DNA of 64,000 nucleotides from Azospirillum sp. TSH100 (GCF_004923295.1 NZ_CP039638.1:62001-126000); one strand, 5' to 3'; numbered from the stretch's first letter, positions 8,953-17,574 are shown. The notes: generated by a model from the sequence alone, not told the origin. Translations and numbers: made by a program.

Positions 8953-9696
8953 ATGCCGTTTCCTGTTCCCCTCCCCGGAGTGCCGCTGGCGGTCCTGCTG
9001 GCGGCGGCCCCCCAACCGGCGCTCCAGTCCTGCCCGGTTCCGGTCATCCAGGCGCAAGAGACCGCCTCCGCCGGCGCCTGCCGCATGACCCACTGCGCCG
9101 CCCCGCTGCGCGACCTCAGCGTCTGCCGCTGCATCGGCGGCCCGGCAACTTCCTCCTCGGGCTGGACGGCGACCTACAGCGTCAGGCGCGGGCAGGGCAG
9201 CCGGCAATGGAGCAGGCCGCTCGACGACCTGATCCCGGAGCAGATGGGTCCGATGGACGTGGCGCTGGCGGATCTGTCCGGCACCGGCAATCCCGCGCTG
9301 GTCATCGCCGAGCTGGATGCGGTCAGCAACGGCGTCGGGGTTCACAGTTGGACCCTGACGCTGCTGGAGCCGCAGCCGCCCTTCCGCCAGCTCGCCCACG
9401 CGGAGACCGCCGAGTACGGCCCCGGCACGCTCGCCCGGCGCCTGGACGGCAAGCCCGGCTGCGACCTGCTGATCGCCATCCCGGAGGAGGACTGCCGCGG
9501 CGACGCCTCATCCGGCATCGTCCTGTCCGGCCGATGGATGCGCCTTCAGCCCGACGGGCTCCGCCCGTTCGCCGGCCGGCCGCCGCCGCCCCGTCGCTAT
9601 GTGAGCGCCGAGGATCTGGCTGACGACCGCGGCAGGCCCGCCGCCTGGTTCTCCACCCCCGGCCCGGACCAGCTCTGCCCGGCAGGCTCGCGATGA
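8953..9696 (+). CDS. hypothetical protein, probably exported
   Basis: About 247 residues. The N-terminus (MPFPVPLPGVPLAVLLAAAPQPA) is a short hydrophobic segment like a signal peptide, although it lacks a strong basic start. A Cys-rich patch follows (about residues 26-60: SCPV, GACRMTHCA, SVCRCIGG), which suggests disulfides outside the cytoplasm. The central part has LADLSGTGNPALVIAELD, similar to an FG-GAP/VCBS-like blade. No family assigned. It is divergent from the MFS gene and convergent with the LysR gene. Confidence 0.55.
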   Translation: MPFPVPLPGVPLAVLLAAAPQPALQSCPVPVIQAQETASAGACRMTHCAAPLRDLSVCRCIGGPATSSSGWTATYSVRRGQGSRQWSRPLDDLIPEQMGPMDVALADLSGTGNPALVIAELDAVSNGVGVHSWTLTLLEPQPPFRQLAHAETAEYGPGTLARRLDGKPGCDLLIAIPEEDCRGDASSGIVLSGRWMRLQPDGLRPFAGRPPPPRRYVSAEDLADDRGRPAAWFSTPGPDQLCPAGSR

Positions 9697-9706
9697 GCCG
9701 CGCCAG

Positions 9707-10609
9707 TCACGCGATCTCCGCGCGCAGCCGGTAGAGCCAGTCGCGGAAGGCGCCGAAGCCGCCATCCTCGCGGCGCGAGGCGCGATAGACCAGATACCAG
9801 GAGTGGACCATCGGCACCGCCAGCTCGAAGGGCGCGGCGAGGCGCCCGGCGGCGATGTCGTCCGCACTGTAGAGCCGCGGCGCCAGCGCCACCCCGACGC
9901 CGTCGATGGCCGCCTGCAAGGTCATGGCGTAGCTGCCGAAGGACAGCCCCCTTATTCCCAAATCCGTTCCCGGCTCCGCTTTCTGATCCGCCGCCCCGGC
10001 GGCGGCGGCGAGCCAGCGCGGCCAGTCCTCCCCCCAATGGGAGACGTGCAGCAGCGTGGCGCCGGCCAGATCCGCCGGCTTGCCCAACTCCGCCGCCAGC
10101 CGCGGTGCGCAGACCGGTTGCAGGCTGGAGGAGAACAGCCGCTCCGCCTCATAGCCGGGCCACTGGCCGTCGCCGAGCAGCACGGCGCAGGTCCAGTCGT
10201 CGTTCATCGGCGCCCCCGCCCCGCCGGTGGCGATCCGCACCTCGATCTCCGGATGAGCGATGTGGAAGCTGGACAGCCGCGGGATCAGCCAGCGCACCGC
10301 CACCGTCGCCCCCATGCCGACCGTCAGCACCGGCCCGGCCCGCATCGCCGACACCTGCTCGACCCGCCGGGCGATGCCGTCGAACGCCTCGGTCAGCGCC
10401 GGCTGCAACGCCCGGCCGCGCTCGGTCAGCAGCAGCGCGTTGGCCCGCCGGTCGAACAGGGCGAAGCCCAGCCGTTCCTCCAGCAGCTTCACCATACGGC
10501 TGACCGCGGCCTGCGAGACGTGCAGCTCCGCCGCCGCCGCGGTGAAGCTGCCATGGCGGGCGGCCGCCTCGAAGGCGCGCAGACCGTTCAGCGAGGGCAG
10601 GCGGCGCAT
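9707..10609 (-). CDS. LysR family regulator, GcvA-like
   Basis: 300 residues. The winged helix-turn-helix is at 1-65 (LPSLNGLRAFEAAARHGSFTAAA, then VSQAAVSRMVKLLEERLG), followed by a periplasmic-binding-protein-like effector domain (about 90-295). The start pattern LPSLNALRAFE is typical of the GcvA/AmpR subgroup. It is transcribed divergently from the TauE/SafE permease gene, 118 bases away, and so is a likely regulator of it. Confidence 0.9.
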   Translation of the reverse strand: MRRLPSLNGLRAFEAAARHGSFTAAAAELHVSQAAVSRMVKLLEERLGFALFDRRANALLLTERGRALQPALTEAFDGIARRVEQVSAMRAGPVLTVGMGATVAVRWLIPRLSSFHIAHPEIEVRIATGGAGAPMNDDWTCAVLLGDGQWPGYEAERLFSSSLQPVCAPRLAAELGKPADLAGATLLHVSHWGEDWPRWLAAAAGAADQKAEPGTDLGIRGLSFGSYAMTLQAAIDGVGVALAPRLYSADDIAAGRLAAPFELAVPMVHSWYLVYRASRREDGGFGAFRDWLYRLRAEIA

Positions 10610-10727
10610 GGTCCCATCCTTACTTCACCCCAACTTTTCCTGAGTCTGAGCATCGAACAATGCCGTTTGCGGCGCAACCGCGCGCGTGCGAGTTTTCCCC
10701 TCATCCTCTCTGACATTCGGGCAATTC

Positions 10728-11480
10728 ATGCTGACGCTTCCGCTGATGGTGGGGCTTGGGCTCACCGTTCTCGTGACCTCGTTTCTGTCGGGCCTGTTCG
10801 GCATGGCCGGCGGCATGGTGCTGATGGGCCTGCTGCTGATCCTGCTGCCGGTGCCGTCGGCGATGCTGCTGCATGGCGTGACGCAGTTCGCCTCCAACGG
10901 CTGGCGGGCGTGGCTGTGGCGCCGGCATGTCGTCTGGCCGGTCATCCTGCGATTCGCGCTGGGCGGCTCGGTCGCCGGACTGCTGTTCGCCCTGGTCGGC
11001 GCCGTGCCGGACCGGGCGGTGTCGCTGCTGATTCTGGGACTGTCGCCCTTCCTGGCGCTGGCGGTGCCCGCCCGCTGGGCGCTGAACGCGCAAAAGCCGC
11101 TGCATGGCGTGCTGGGCGGTTTCCTGTGCATGGGCGTCCAGCTGGTCGCCGGCATCTCCGGCCCCCTGCTCGACACCTTCTTCATCCGCAGCGCCATGAC
11201 CCGGCAGAGCGTGGTCGCCACCAAGGCCGCCATCCAGTCGGTCGGCCATCTGGTGAAGATCGCTTACTTCGCTCCCCTGGTCGCCGGCGGTGCGGACGAG
11301 ACGGTGGAAGCGACGGTCATCGTCATGTCGATCGCCATGGCGCTGCTCGGCACGAATCTCTCCCGCCGCGTCCTCGACCGCATGAGCGATGCCCAGTTCC
11401 GCCTGTGGAGCCGCTATCTGGTGATGGGAACCGCCAGCGTCTATCTCGGCCAGGGCCTGTTCCTGCTGGCTGCCCATTAA
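10728..11480 (+). CDS. TauE/SafE family sulfite/anion exporter permease
   Basis: About 250 residues, around eight hydrophobic helices. The family pattern of two related halves with glycine-rich starts is seen: SGLFGMAGGMVLMG near residue 25 and LGGFLCMGVQLVAGISGPLLD in the middle. Members move sulfite, sulfonates or other organic anions; the substrate here is unknown. The ATG at 10728 is preferred over a GTG at 10686. It is divergent from a LysR gene. The stop codon abuts the AT-rich start of the replication origin. Confidence 0.85.
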   Translation: MLTLPLMVGLGLTVLVTSFLSGLFGMAGGMVLMGLLLILLPVPSAMLLHGVTQFASNGWRAWLWRRHVVWPVILRFALGGSVAGLLFALVGAVPDRAVSLLILGLSPFLALAVPARWALNAQKPLHGVLGGFLCMGVQLVAGISGPLLDTFFIRSAMTRQSVVATKAAIQSVGHLVKIAYFAPLVAGGADETVEATVIVMSIAMALLGTNLSRRVLDRMSDAQFRLWSRYLVMGTASVYLGQGLFLLAAH

Positions 11481-11510
11481 AAAACATTTTAAATCAATTA
11501 CTTAAACTTA
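11478..11510. other. AT-rich stretch, candidate DNA unwinding element
   Basis: About 33 bases made almost only of A and T in an otherwise very GC-rich window, placed directly before the first iteron. Iteron origins usually have such an element next to the initiator-binding repeats. Confidence 0.6.
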
Positions 11511-11521
11511 CTCCCCTTCCT

Positions 11522-11803
11522 ATCCTTACTCCCTGGGGGCCGGATCCCGCCCCGATGCAGCCGACAAGCCCGCTTTCCGATCCTTACGGCTCGGGGGCGG
11601 GCTTCCTTACATCCTGGGGGCCTGTAAGCCCTTGTGACTCCTTGCCTGCCCCTGGAATCGCGTGAGGAGATCCGCTGGATCCGCCGATCCTTACCTCCTG
11701 GGGGCCTGGATCCGGCTTCGAGTGCCCCCAAGCCGTAAGGATGGCGCTTGCCCACGGACCTCCGAACAGCAAAAATGCCGGCACGCCCCCAGGGAGTAAG
11801 GAT
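11522..11803. repeat. iteron cluster 1 (six copies, two orientations)
   Basis: Copies of ATCCTTACNNCCTGGGGGC on the plus strand at 11522-11540, 11580-11598, 11604-11621 and 11688-11705, then on the minus strand at 11724-11742 and 11785-11803. The CCTTAC and GGGGGC ends are nearly invariant; the middle 6 bases vary. These are the expected binding sites of the Rep protein encoded at 12189. Confidence 0.85.
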
Positions 11804-12111
11804 GGAGCCTCTCCTGTGCAGGGGCTTTTGCGAATCGAGTCGCACTGATTCTGGCCGCGGAAGGGTGTCGGAGGGTACCTCCGGTCGAGATTCGCGGTTT
11901 GGAAGTCCTGCCGGATCCGTCACTTGGCAGGCGTTCGCGACTCCCTTTCCCTTTTAAGAGGATTCGTCGGCGCGAATCTCCAGGGGAGTCCGCGAGTCGC
12001 AGCGAATCTTCCTTACAGCCTGGGGGAAACAGCCTTACCGGGTGGGGGCGAGTCGCACACCCCCCGGGGCGTAAGGGTTCCGCCCCCAGGATGTAAGGAT
12101 GAAAAGGATTC
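11636..12111. promoter_or_regulatory. dense cluster of GANTC (CcrM-type methylation) sites
   Basis: GANTC occurs at 11636, 11655, 11832, 11837, 11847, 11889, 11939, 11961, 11974, 11986, 11994, 12004, 12050 and 12107. Twelve of these lie within 280 bases, where about one is expected at this base composition. GANTC is methylated by CcrM in alphaproteobacteria and serves as a cell-cycle signal. The cluster fills the space between the two iteron clusters. Confidence 0.75.
12010..12100. repeat. iteron cluster 2 (four copies, two orientations)
   Basis: Plus-strand copies at 12010-12026 and 12033-12049; minus-strand copies at 12060-12076 and 12082-12100, with the same CCTTAC..GGGGG core as cluster 1. 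They lie just upstream of the rep gene and could serve both origin function and control of rep transcription. Confidence 0.8.
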
Positions 12112-12127
12112 TGTCGCGCGACCCTTT

Positions 12128-12150
12128 CCTTACTTGTTTTTCCGGTAAGG
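12128..12150. promoter_or_regulatory. inverted half-iteron, likely rep operator
   Basis: CCTTAC (12128-12133) and GTAAGG (12145-12150) form an inverted repeat with an 11-base AT-rich spacer, about 40 bases before the rep start codon. In iteron replicons, dimers of the initiator bind inverted half-iterons to repress their own gene; this site fits that pattern. Confidence 0.65.
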
Positions 12151-12188
12151 ATTGATTTAGCCTCCCTCGATTTCGGCGGAGGACGGTG

Positions 12189-13574
12189 ATGGCGGGGACG
12201 GGGCGCAGGAAGGCGCGCAGCACGGTGGCGGAGGAGTCCGTCCCGTCGGACGCGGCTGCGCCCATGAAAGGCTCCGCAAAGGCGGGATCCGGCCTCGTCG
12301 TTCTCGGGCCGGAGGATCTGGCCGGCGGTGCGGTGATCGACGGTGACGGCGCGGCGGCGACCCTGCCGTCGGTCGCGGCGGAAACCACGGCCCCGGTCGC
12401 CGGCCTGACCGCCCGCGTCGCCAGCGCCACCTTCGAGCGCGACGGCTACAAGCATCTCATCAAGGCGGCGGAGGCGGTCTACAGCTATCCGGCCAACGGC
12501 ACGCGCCTGTCGCTGCCGGCGCAGAAGATGCTGAACTTCATGATCCATCTGGCCGGCAGCCAGAATTTCGCCAACAAGCTCTACCGCCTGCCCAAGCGGG
12601 TGGTGCGCGGCAACCACAAGGGCAACGAGCGCATCTTCGACGCGCTGAAGGAAATCTTCGATTCCAGCCTGGTGGTCATCGGCCCCTTCCGCGGCCGCCG
12701 GTCGCGTGCCGAACTGCGCATCCTCTCCAGCTATGTCCGGCCGGAGGAGGAGGAGGACAGCGACGCCGCCGACATCCATTTCCAGTTCACCGACGCCTTC
12801 CTGGAAATCCAGCGCTCGTCCCAGCTGTGGGCCAAGCTGTCCGGCCCGGCGATGGTCAAGGTCACCAGCACCTACGCGCTGAAGCTCTACGAGATCGGCA
12901 TGCAGCGCTACCAGATGGACTATCCGTCGCTGGAGCTGGACATCGACACGCTGCGCAAGCTGATGAATGTGCCGGAGGGCGCCTACAAGGATTTCGGCAT
13001 CCTGCGCACCCGCACCATCGACCGCGCCATCGCCGAGGTGAACCAGCTGGCTCCCTTCCGCGTCAGCATGCCGGAAGACAAGATGAAGCGGAAAGGCCGC
13101 AAGATCGAGGCGGTGACGCTGGAATTCCTCGCCAAGGACGAGGAGGAGGCGGCCGAAACCTATCTGGAGCGCGAACGCCACAGCGCCGGCCGCCGGGCGC
13201 GCCGCATCGGCAAGGTCGACACCGTCGCCCCGGCCGATCCGGTGGAGGCCGGCCTCGCCGACCTCGGCCCGCTGCCCGACGCCGACGACGTCACCGCTCT
13301 GTGGGCCGCCGTCCTGCACGCCCTGAAGGGCAAGGTCCCCGCCCCGCTGCTGGCCGAACTGGAGCCGGAGCGGGTGGAGGAAGCCCCCCAGGGCGGCCGC
13401 CGCCTCGTGCTGAAGGCGAAGACCGCCGCCGTCGCCGACACCGCCCGCATGAACCACTGGCCGAGCCTGAAGTCGGCCCTGTCCTCGCTGACCGCCGGGA
13501 TGATCGAGGACGTCGCCTTCGAGGTGGCGGCCCGCAAGGCGAAGGCGGCGAAGGCGGCCTCCCCCGGGACGTAA
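12189..13574 (+). CDS. replication initiator protein, Rep_3 family
   Basis: 461 residues. It binds iterons and opens the origin. The core (about 90-330) has two winged-helix-like regions as in plasmid RepA/RepB initiators: YSYPANGTRLSLPAQKMLNF, then VTSTYALKLYEIGMQRYQM and LDIDTLRKLMNVPEGAYKDFGILR. An Arg/Ala-rich stretch and an extra C-terminal region (about 345-461) make it longer than typical plasmid Rep_3 proteins. ATG 12189 is chosen because GGAGGA lies 5 bases upstream; GTG 12186 is too close to it. The stop codon lies inside an iteron copy. No parAB genes are seen nearby. Confidence 0.9.
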   Translation: MAGTGRRKARSTVAEESVPSDAAAPMKGSAKAGSGLVVLGPEDLAGGAVIDGDGAAATLPSVAAETTAPVAGLTARVASATFERDGYKHLIKAAEAVYSYPANGTRLSLPAQKMLNFMIHLAGSQNFANKLYRLPKRVVRGNHKGNERIFDALKEIFDSSLVVIGPFRGRRSRAELRILSSYVRPEEEEDSDAADIHFQFTDAFLEIQRSSQLWAKLSGPAMVKVTSTYALKLYEIGMQRYQMDYPSLELDIDTLRKLMNVPEGAYKDFGILRTRTIDRAIAEVNQLAPFRVSMPEDKMKRKGRKIEAVTLEFLAKDEEEAAETYLERERHSAGRRARRIGKVDTVAPADPVEAGLADLGPLPDADDVTALWAAVLHALKGKVPAPLLAELEPERVEEAPQGGRRLVLKAKTAAVADTARMNHWPSLKSALSSLTAGMIEDVAFEVAARKAKAAKAASPGT

Positions 13575-13578
13575 GGAT
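13561..13578. repeat. single iteron overlapping the rep stop codon
   Basis: Minus-strand iteron copy (CCCCCGGGACGTAAGGAT); the TAA in GTAAGG is the rep stop codon. It may allow Rep binding at the end of its own gene. Confidence 0.65.
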
Positions 13579-13683
13579 GGGGCGCCTTTTGGGGCTGCAC
13601 TGCTCAACAAGGCTGTCCCGTTTCCGAGACGATCAACACCCGGTTGCACCTTGACCGGGGAAGCATGCTTGCGTCCGCCGCCG

Positions 13684-14871
13684 TCAGGCAGTCGCCGCCT
13701 TGGCCGTCCGTACGGTGATGTCGTCGAGGAAGGCGGTGAGATCGTCCTGCAGGTCGGCCGGATCCTCCAGCCCGACGCTGATGCGCAGGATCAGGTCCTC
13801 GCCGGTCCAGGGGCGGGCGGTGCGGTTGCGCTTGACCGGCATCGGCGCCATCAGGCTGCGGGTTCCGCCCCAGGAGGCGCCGATGGCGAAGGTGCGCAAC
13901 ATGTCGAGGGCATGCTGGACATGCGGCGTCGCCGCGGGCGTGAAGACGACGCTGAAGACGCCGCTGGCCCCGAGGAAGTCGCGCTTCCACACCGCATGGC
14001 CGGGAGAGCCGGGGAGTGCTGGATACAGAACCTGCTCCACCAGCGGATGGCCGGCCAGCCGTTCGGCCATCGCCATCGCCCCGTCCGACGCCTGCCGCAT
14101 CCGCACGCCCAGTGTCTCTATTCCCCGAAGCACCAGCGAGGCGTCATCGGGCGAAACACCGATCCCGTAGCGGCCGAGAGCGCTGCGGATCGGCGTGATC
14201 AGGGCCTCGTTCCGCACGGTGAGGGATCCCATGAGCAGATCGGAATGGCCGCTGATGTACTTCGTCAGCGCTTCGGTCACCAGATCGGCGCCATGGTCGA
14301 GAGGCTTGAAGTTCAGCGGGGTGGCCCAGCTGTTGTCGCAGCCGACCAGGGCACCATGGCGGTGCGCCACCGCCGCGATGGCCGGCAGGTCCTGGACCTC
14401 CATGGTGGTGGAGCCGGGGGATTCGCACCAGACCACCTTGGTGCGTCCGTCGATCCGCCGCTCCAGATCGGCGACGTCGGTCGGGTCGTAATAGTCGACC
14501 TCGATGCCGAATTTGACCAGATCGTGGTTGGCGAAGTCGCGCATCGGTGGATAGGAGGTGTCGGCGATCAACATCCTGTCGCCAGCCTGCAGGAAGGGCA
14601 GCACGGCAAAGCTGTTGGCTGCCTGCCCCGACGGTAGAAGGAAAGTCCAGGCTCCGTTCTCGAGCGCCGTCAGTTTGGCTTCCAGCGTCCGGGTCGTCGG
14701 GGTTCCGTAAAGACCGTAGCTATAGCCGGTGTGTCCGCGGTCGCCTCGTGCCGCGTAAGCTTCGGCATTGGCGAAGACGATTGTCGATCCACGATGGACG
14801 GGCACGCTGAGGCTGTCGAATCCTTCGGCGGCAACCGAAGGATTCACCACGCATTGGGTGAGATCTTTCAT
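13684..14871 (-). CDS. metC: Cys/Met metabolism PLP-dependent enzyme, cystathionine beta-lyase-like
   Basis: About 395 residues. Cystathionine beta-lyase cleaves cystathionine to homocysteine, pyruvate and ammonia in methionine synthesis. Family features: YSYGLYGTPTTRTLE, LLPSGQAAN (phosphate binding), VGCDNSWATPL, and the PLP lysine in TKYISGHSDLLMGS. The chosen start (14869-14871) has AAGGA 8 bases upstream; a longer frame to 14943 lacks one. It was apparently the divergent partner of the LysR gene at 16485 before an IS element landed between them. Confidence 0.88.
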   Translation of the reverse strand: MKDLTQCVVNPSVAAEGFDSLSVPVHRGSTIVFANAEAYAARGDRGHTGYSYGLYGTPTTRTLEAKLTALENGAWTFLLPSGQAANSFAVLPFLQAGDRMLIADTSYPPMRDFANHDLVKFGIEVDYYDPTDVADLERRIDGRTKVVWCESPGSTTMEVQDLPAIAAVAHRHGALVGCDNSWATPLNFKPLDHGADLVTEALTKYISGHSDLLMGSLTVRNEALITPIRSALGRYGIGVSPDDASLVLRGIETLGVRMRQASDGAMAMAERLAGHPLVEQVLYPALPGSPGHAVWKRDFLGASGVFSVVFTPAATPHVQHALDMLRTFAIGASWGGTRSLMAPMPVKRNRTARPWTGEDLILRISVGLEDPADLQDDLTAFLDDITVRTAKAATA

Positions 14872-14970
14872 GAGAGGCGTCCTTTGACTGACACTTCCCC
14901 GATATGACGCCCCCAGCCCTATTTCGTCCAATATGGATTTCAAGCTAGTTTATTCCCCTGGGTTATAGTT

Positions 14971-16468
14971 CTACTGTGTCATAAACATGGCATTGGCGGC
15001 CGGCGATTGGTATGAAAGAGATTCATGCTCCGTTCAGGAGGCGTCATGGATCTCTGCGGACCGGACAGCACCAGCGAATCACGCTTCACAGCATATGTCG
15101 AGCGCCTCGCGGTAGCGCTCGGCCACGCCGACCGCGCGGCACCGTTTCGGGCCTATTGTACCGGCTTGATGCTGCCGGGCGAGCGCAAGAGCGTCGAACC
15201 GATGGCGGCGCGGGTAGACCCGGGCCGGGTCGGCGCCGCCCACCAATCCTTGCATCATTTCGTCGCCAAGGCCGCCTGGGACGATCGTGCCGTTCTGGAC
15301 GCGGTCCGCGATCTGGTTCTTCCCGCCCTGCTTGAAGGCGGCCCGCTCCGGTTCTGGATCGTCGACGACACCGGAATGCCCAAGAAGGGCCGCCACTCGG
15401 TCGGCGTGGCGCGCCAGTACTGCGGCCAGATCGGCAAGCAGGACAACTGCCAGGTCGCCGTCTCGCTGTCGCTGGCCACCGATCATGCCAGCCTGCCCAT
15501 TGCCTGCCGGCTCTATCTGCCCGAGACCTGGGCCAATGATCCGATCCGGCGCGCCAAGGCGGGCATTCCGGATGCTGTCGCCTTCCAAACCAAGCCGGCC
15601 ATCGCGCTCGACCAGATCCGCGCGGCGGTGGCGGCCGGGCTGCCGCCGGGCGTGGTGCTGATGGACGCCGGCTACGGCACCGACACCGACCTGCGCGCAG
15701 GCATCGGCGCACTGGGGCTGATCTATGTTGCCGGCATCCAGTCATCGACCAGCCTCTGGCCGCCGGGCGTTATGCCGTTGCCGCCGAAACCCTGGAGTGG
15801 CACAGGGCGGCCGCCGAAGCTGCTGCGCCGGGGGCCGGGGCACGAACCGGTCGCGGCGAAGGCCCTGGCCCAGGGATTGGCGCCGGCGGCCTGGCACACC
15901 GTCACCTGGCGCGAAGGCACGAACGCGCCGCTCACCTCCCGCTTTGCCGCCGTCCGGGTCCATCCCGCCCACCGCGACAATGAACGCGCCGAACTCCGGC
16001 CGGCCGAATGGCTGCTGGTCGAGTGGCCCGAGGATGAAGACGAGCCGACCAAGTATTGGCTGTCGACCCAGCCGGACACCACGTCGCTGGATGATCTGGT
16101 CGGCACCGCCAAGGGACGCTGGCGGATCGAGCGCGATTACCTGGAACTCAAGCAGGAATTCGGGTTGGGCCATTACGAGGGCCGCGGCTGGCGGGGCTTT
16201 CACCACCATGCCACCTTGTGCATCGCTGCCTACGGCTTCCTGGTCCGGGAGCGGGCCGCGATTCCCCCCTCGGCTCCACCTCGAACCGGGCGCCGCGAAG
16301 CACCTGCGCTACCCGAAGGTTACCGACCGCGCGGTGCTACCGCTGCGCCCTGAACGGCACGTCCCGACCTCCATCGCCACCCTGCGCATCGCCATCGCGC
16401 GAACGCTGAGCCGATCGCTTGAGCGATGTCCATGCTGCCACAGAAAACACGAACTTATGACACAGTAG
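14971..16468. mobile_element. IS701-family insertion sequence
   Basis: About 1.5 kb bounded by 14-bp perfect inverted repeats CTACTGTGTCATAA (14971-14984 and, inverted, 16455-16468). A TA dinucleotide sits at each edge, but no longer target duplication is clear. The element carries one transposase gene. It lies in the intergenic space between metC-like and lysR genes, 16 bases before the lysR start codon. Confidence 0.88.
15046..16353 (+). CDS. IS701-family DDE transposase
   Basis: 435 residues. Catalytic triad candidates: Asp in WIVDDTGMPKKG, Asp in VLMDAGYGTD, and Glu in IERDYLELKQEFGLGHYEGR. The ATG at 15046 follows AGGAGG at a good distance; the in-frame ATG 21 bases upstream does not. 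The last 35 residues look atypical. In the next frame, from about 16335 to a stop at 16468 inside the right terminal repeat, a plausible native C-terminal tail continues (LRPERHVPTS.., CPCCHRK), which suggests a frameshift near the end. Confidence 0.88.
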   Translation: MDLCGPDSTSESRFTAYVERLAVALGHADRAAPFRAYCTGLMLPGERKSVEPMAARVDPGRVGAAHQSLHHFVAKAAWDDRAVLDAVRDLVLPALLEGGPLRFWIVDDTGMPKKGRHSVGVARQYCGQIGKQDNCQVAVSLSLATDHASLPIACRLYLPETWANDPIRRAKAGIPDAVAFQTKPAIALDQIRAAVAAGLPPGVVLMDAGYGTDTDLRAGIGALGLIYVAGIQSSTSLWPPGVMPLPPKPWSGTGRPPKLLRRGPGHEPVAAKALAQGLAPAAWHTVTWREGTNAPLTSRFAAVRVHPAHRDNERAELRPAEWLLVEWPEDEDEPTKYWLSTQPDTTSLDDLVGTAKGRWRIERDYLELKQEFGLGHYEGRGWRGFHHHATLCIAAYGFLVRERAAIPPSAPPRTGRREAPALPEGYRPRGATAAP

Positions 16469-16484
16469 AAATAGGGAGGCCATC

Positions 16485-17366
16485 ATGAACCTGCGGCAGG
16501 TTGAGGTGTTCCACGCGGTGATGACCAACGGCACCGCGTCGCGCGCGGCCAAGGTGCTGCGCATTTCGCAACCCGCCGTCAGCAAGGCAATCCAGGAGCT
16601 GGAGCGGGAAATCGGCTTTTCGCTGTTCCATCGCGCCAAAGGGCGCATGCTCCCGACGGAGGAGGCGCGGCTGTTCTTCCAGGAAGTGGCCTCGTCCTTT
16701 GCCGGCTTGATCCATCTGCGCGCCGCCGCCGCCCGCATCCGCGACTTCGGCTCAGGCGAAATCCGGGTGGCGTGCCACTCGGCAGTCAGCACCACCATCC
16801 TGCCGAAAGCATTGCGTGCCTTCCAGTTGCGGCATCCCGACGTGTCGATCACGGTGCAGGCGCGCATGTCGTCCGTGGTGAAGGATCTGATCGCCTCCGG
16901 CCAGTTCGATGTCGGACTGGCGGCCGACGAAATCGACGTGACGGGGGTGGATGCGACGCTCTTCATGCGGCAGCGCCTGGTGATTGCCGTCCCGGCCGAT
17001 CACCCGCTGGCGCAGCGCGAGGTTCTCCACCCCGCCGATCTTCATGGCACGCCCTTCATCGCCCTCGCTCCCGAGGACACCGCGCGCCGCCGGCTGGACG
17101 GGGTGCTGGCCGCCCATGGCGTGATGCCGAAAATCGTGCTGGAGACGCCCTACTCGACGACCGTATGCGCGATGGTGCAGGCCGGCATCGGCTGCGGTCT
17201 GGTCAGTCCGCTGACCGCCGAACCCTTTCTCGGGCGAGGCTTGGTCGCCTGCGCGTTCGAACCGGAAATTCGATCGCGCACTCTGCTCCTTCTGCCACCG
17301 AACCGTCGTCCATCCCGCATCGTCGCCGACTGCATCGCGGAGTTGATGGCGTTTTCAACGGATTGA
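16485..17366 (+). CDS. LysR family transcriptional regulator
   Basis: 293 residues. N-terminal winged helix (NLRQVEVFHAVMTNGTASRAAKVLRISQPAVSKAIQELE, residues 2-40) and effector domain (about 92-290). The start NLRQVEVFHAVM and overall pattern resemble the OccR/NocR and LysR amino-acid regulators. The ribosome binding site (agggagg) and ATG lie just outside the IS right end, so its native promoter region is now on the other side of the element. It probably regulated the metC-like gene. Confidence 0.9.
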   Translation: MNLRQVEVFHAVMTNGTASRAAKVLRISQPAVSKAIQELEREIGFSLFHRAKGRMLPTEEARLFFQEVASSFAGLIHLRAAAARIRDFGSGEIRVACHSAVSTTILPKALRAFQLRHPDVSITVQARMSSVVKDLIASGQFDVGLAADEIDVTGVDATLFMRQRLVIAVPADHPLAQREVLHPADLHGTPFIALAPEDTARRRLDGVLAAHGVMPKIVLETPYSTTVCAMVQAGIGCGLVSPLTAEPFLGRGLVACAFEPEIRSRTLLLLPPNRRPSRIVADCIAELMAFSTD

Positions 17367-17462
17367 GGTCTTCCCTCTCGGGAGAGGCCGAACGGCCGCG
17401 AACACCCATTCTCGGCTGTCCTGTCCAACGGTTTGCGGATCGGATAGGGGGCAGCACACGAA

Positions 17463-17574
17463 AGTGCACAGATTGTCCGGGATGTGGGAACGGGCGTTAT
17501 GACAAGCCGGCACTATGAGGTTCAGGAGCGCATGTTCTGACTGTTTTTTTACGTCGAGGGACAATCTGGGCACT
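17463..17574. repeat. 112-bp inverted-repeat mini-element or IS relic
   Basis: Ends AGTGCACAGATTGTCC (17463-17478) and its inverted near-copy (17559-17574), 15 of 16 matching, enclose about 80 bases without a gene. Directly after it, 17573-17586 (CTGCTGTGTCGTAA) matches 12 of 14 bases of the IS701 terminal repeat at 14971, suggesting layered insertion scars. Confidence 0.5.

Noticed and set aside
11522-12100. CRISPR array
   Set aside because: The repeats are short, irregularly spaced and in both orientations, which fits iterons, and no cas genes are present.
11478-12188. DnaA boxes in the origin
   Set aside because: No clear TTATCCACA-like sequence was found by reading both strands; not called.
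14872-14970. SAM riboswitch before the metC-like gene
   Set aside because: The remaining leader is under 100 bases and does not show the SAM-II pseudoknot pattern.
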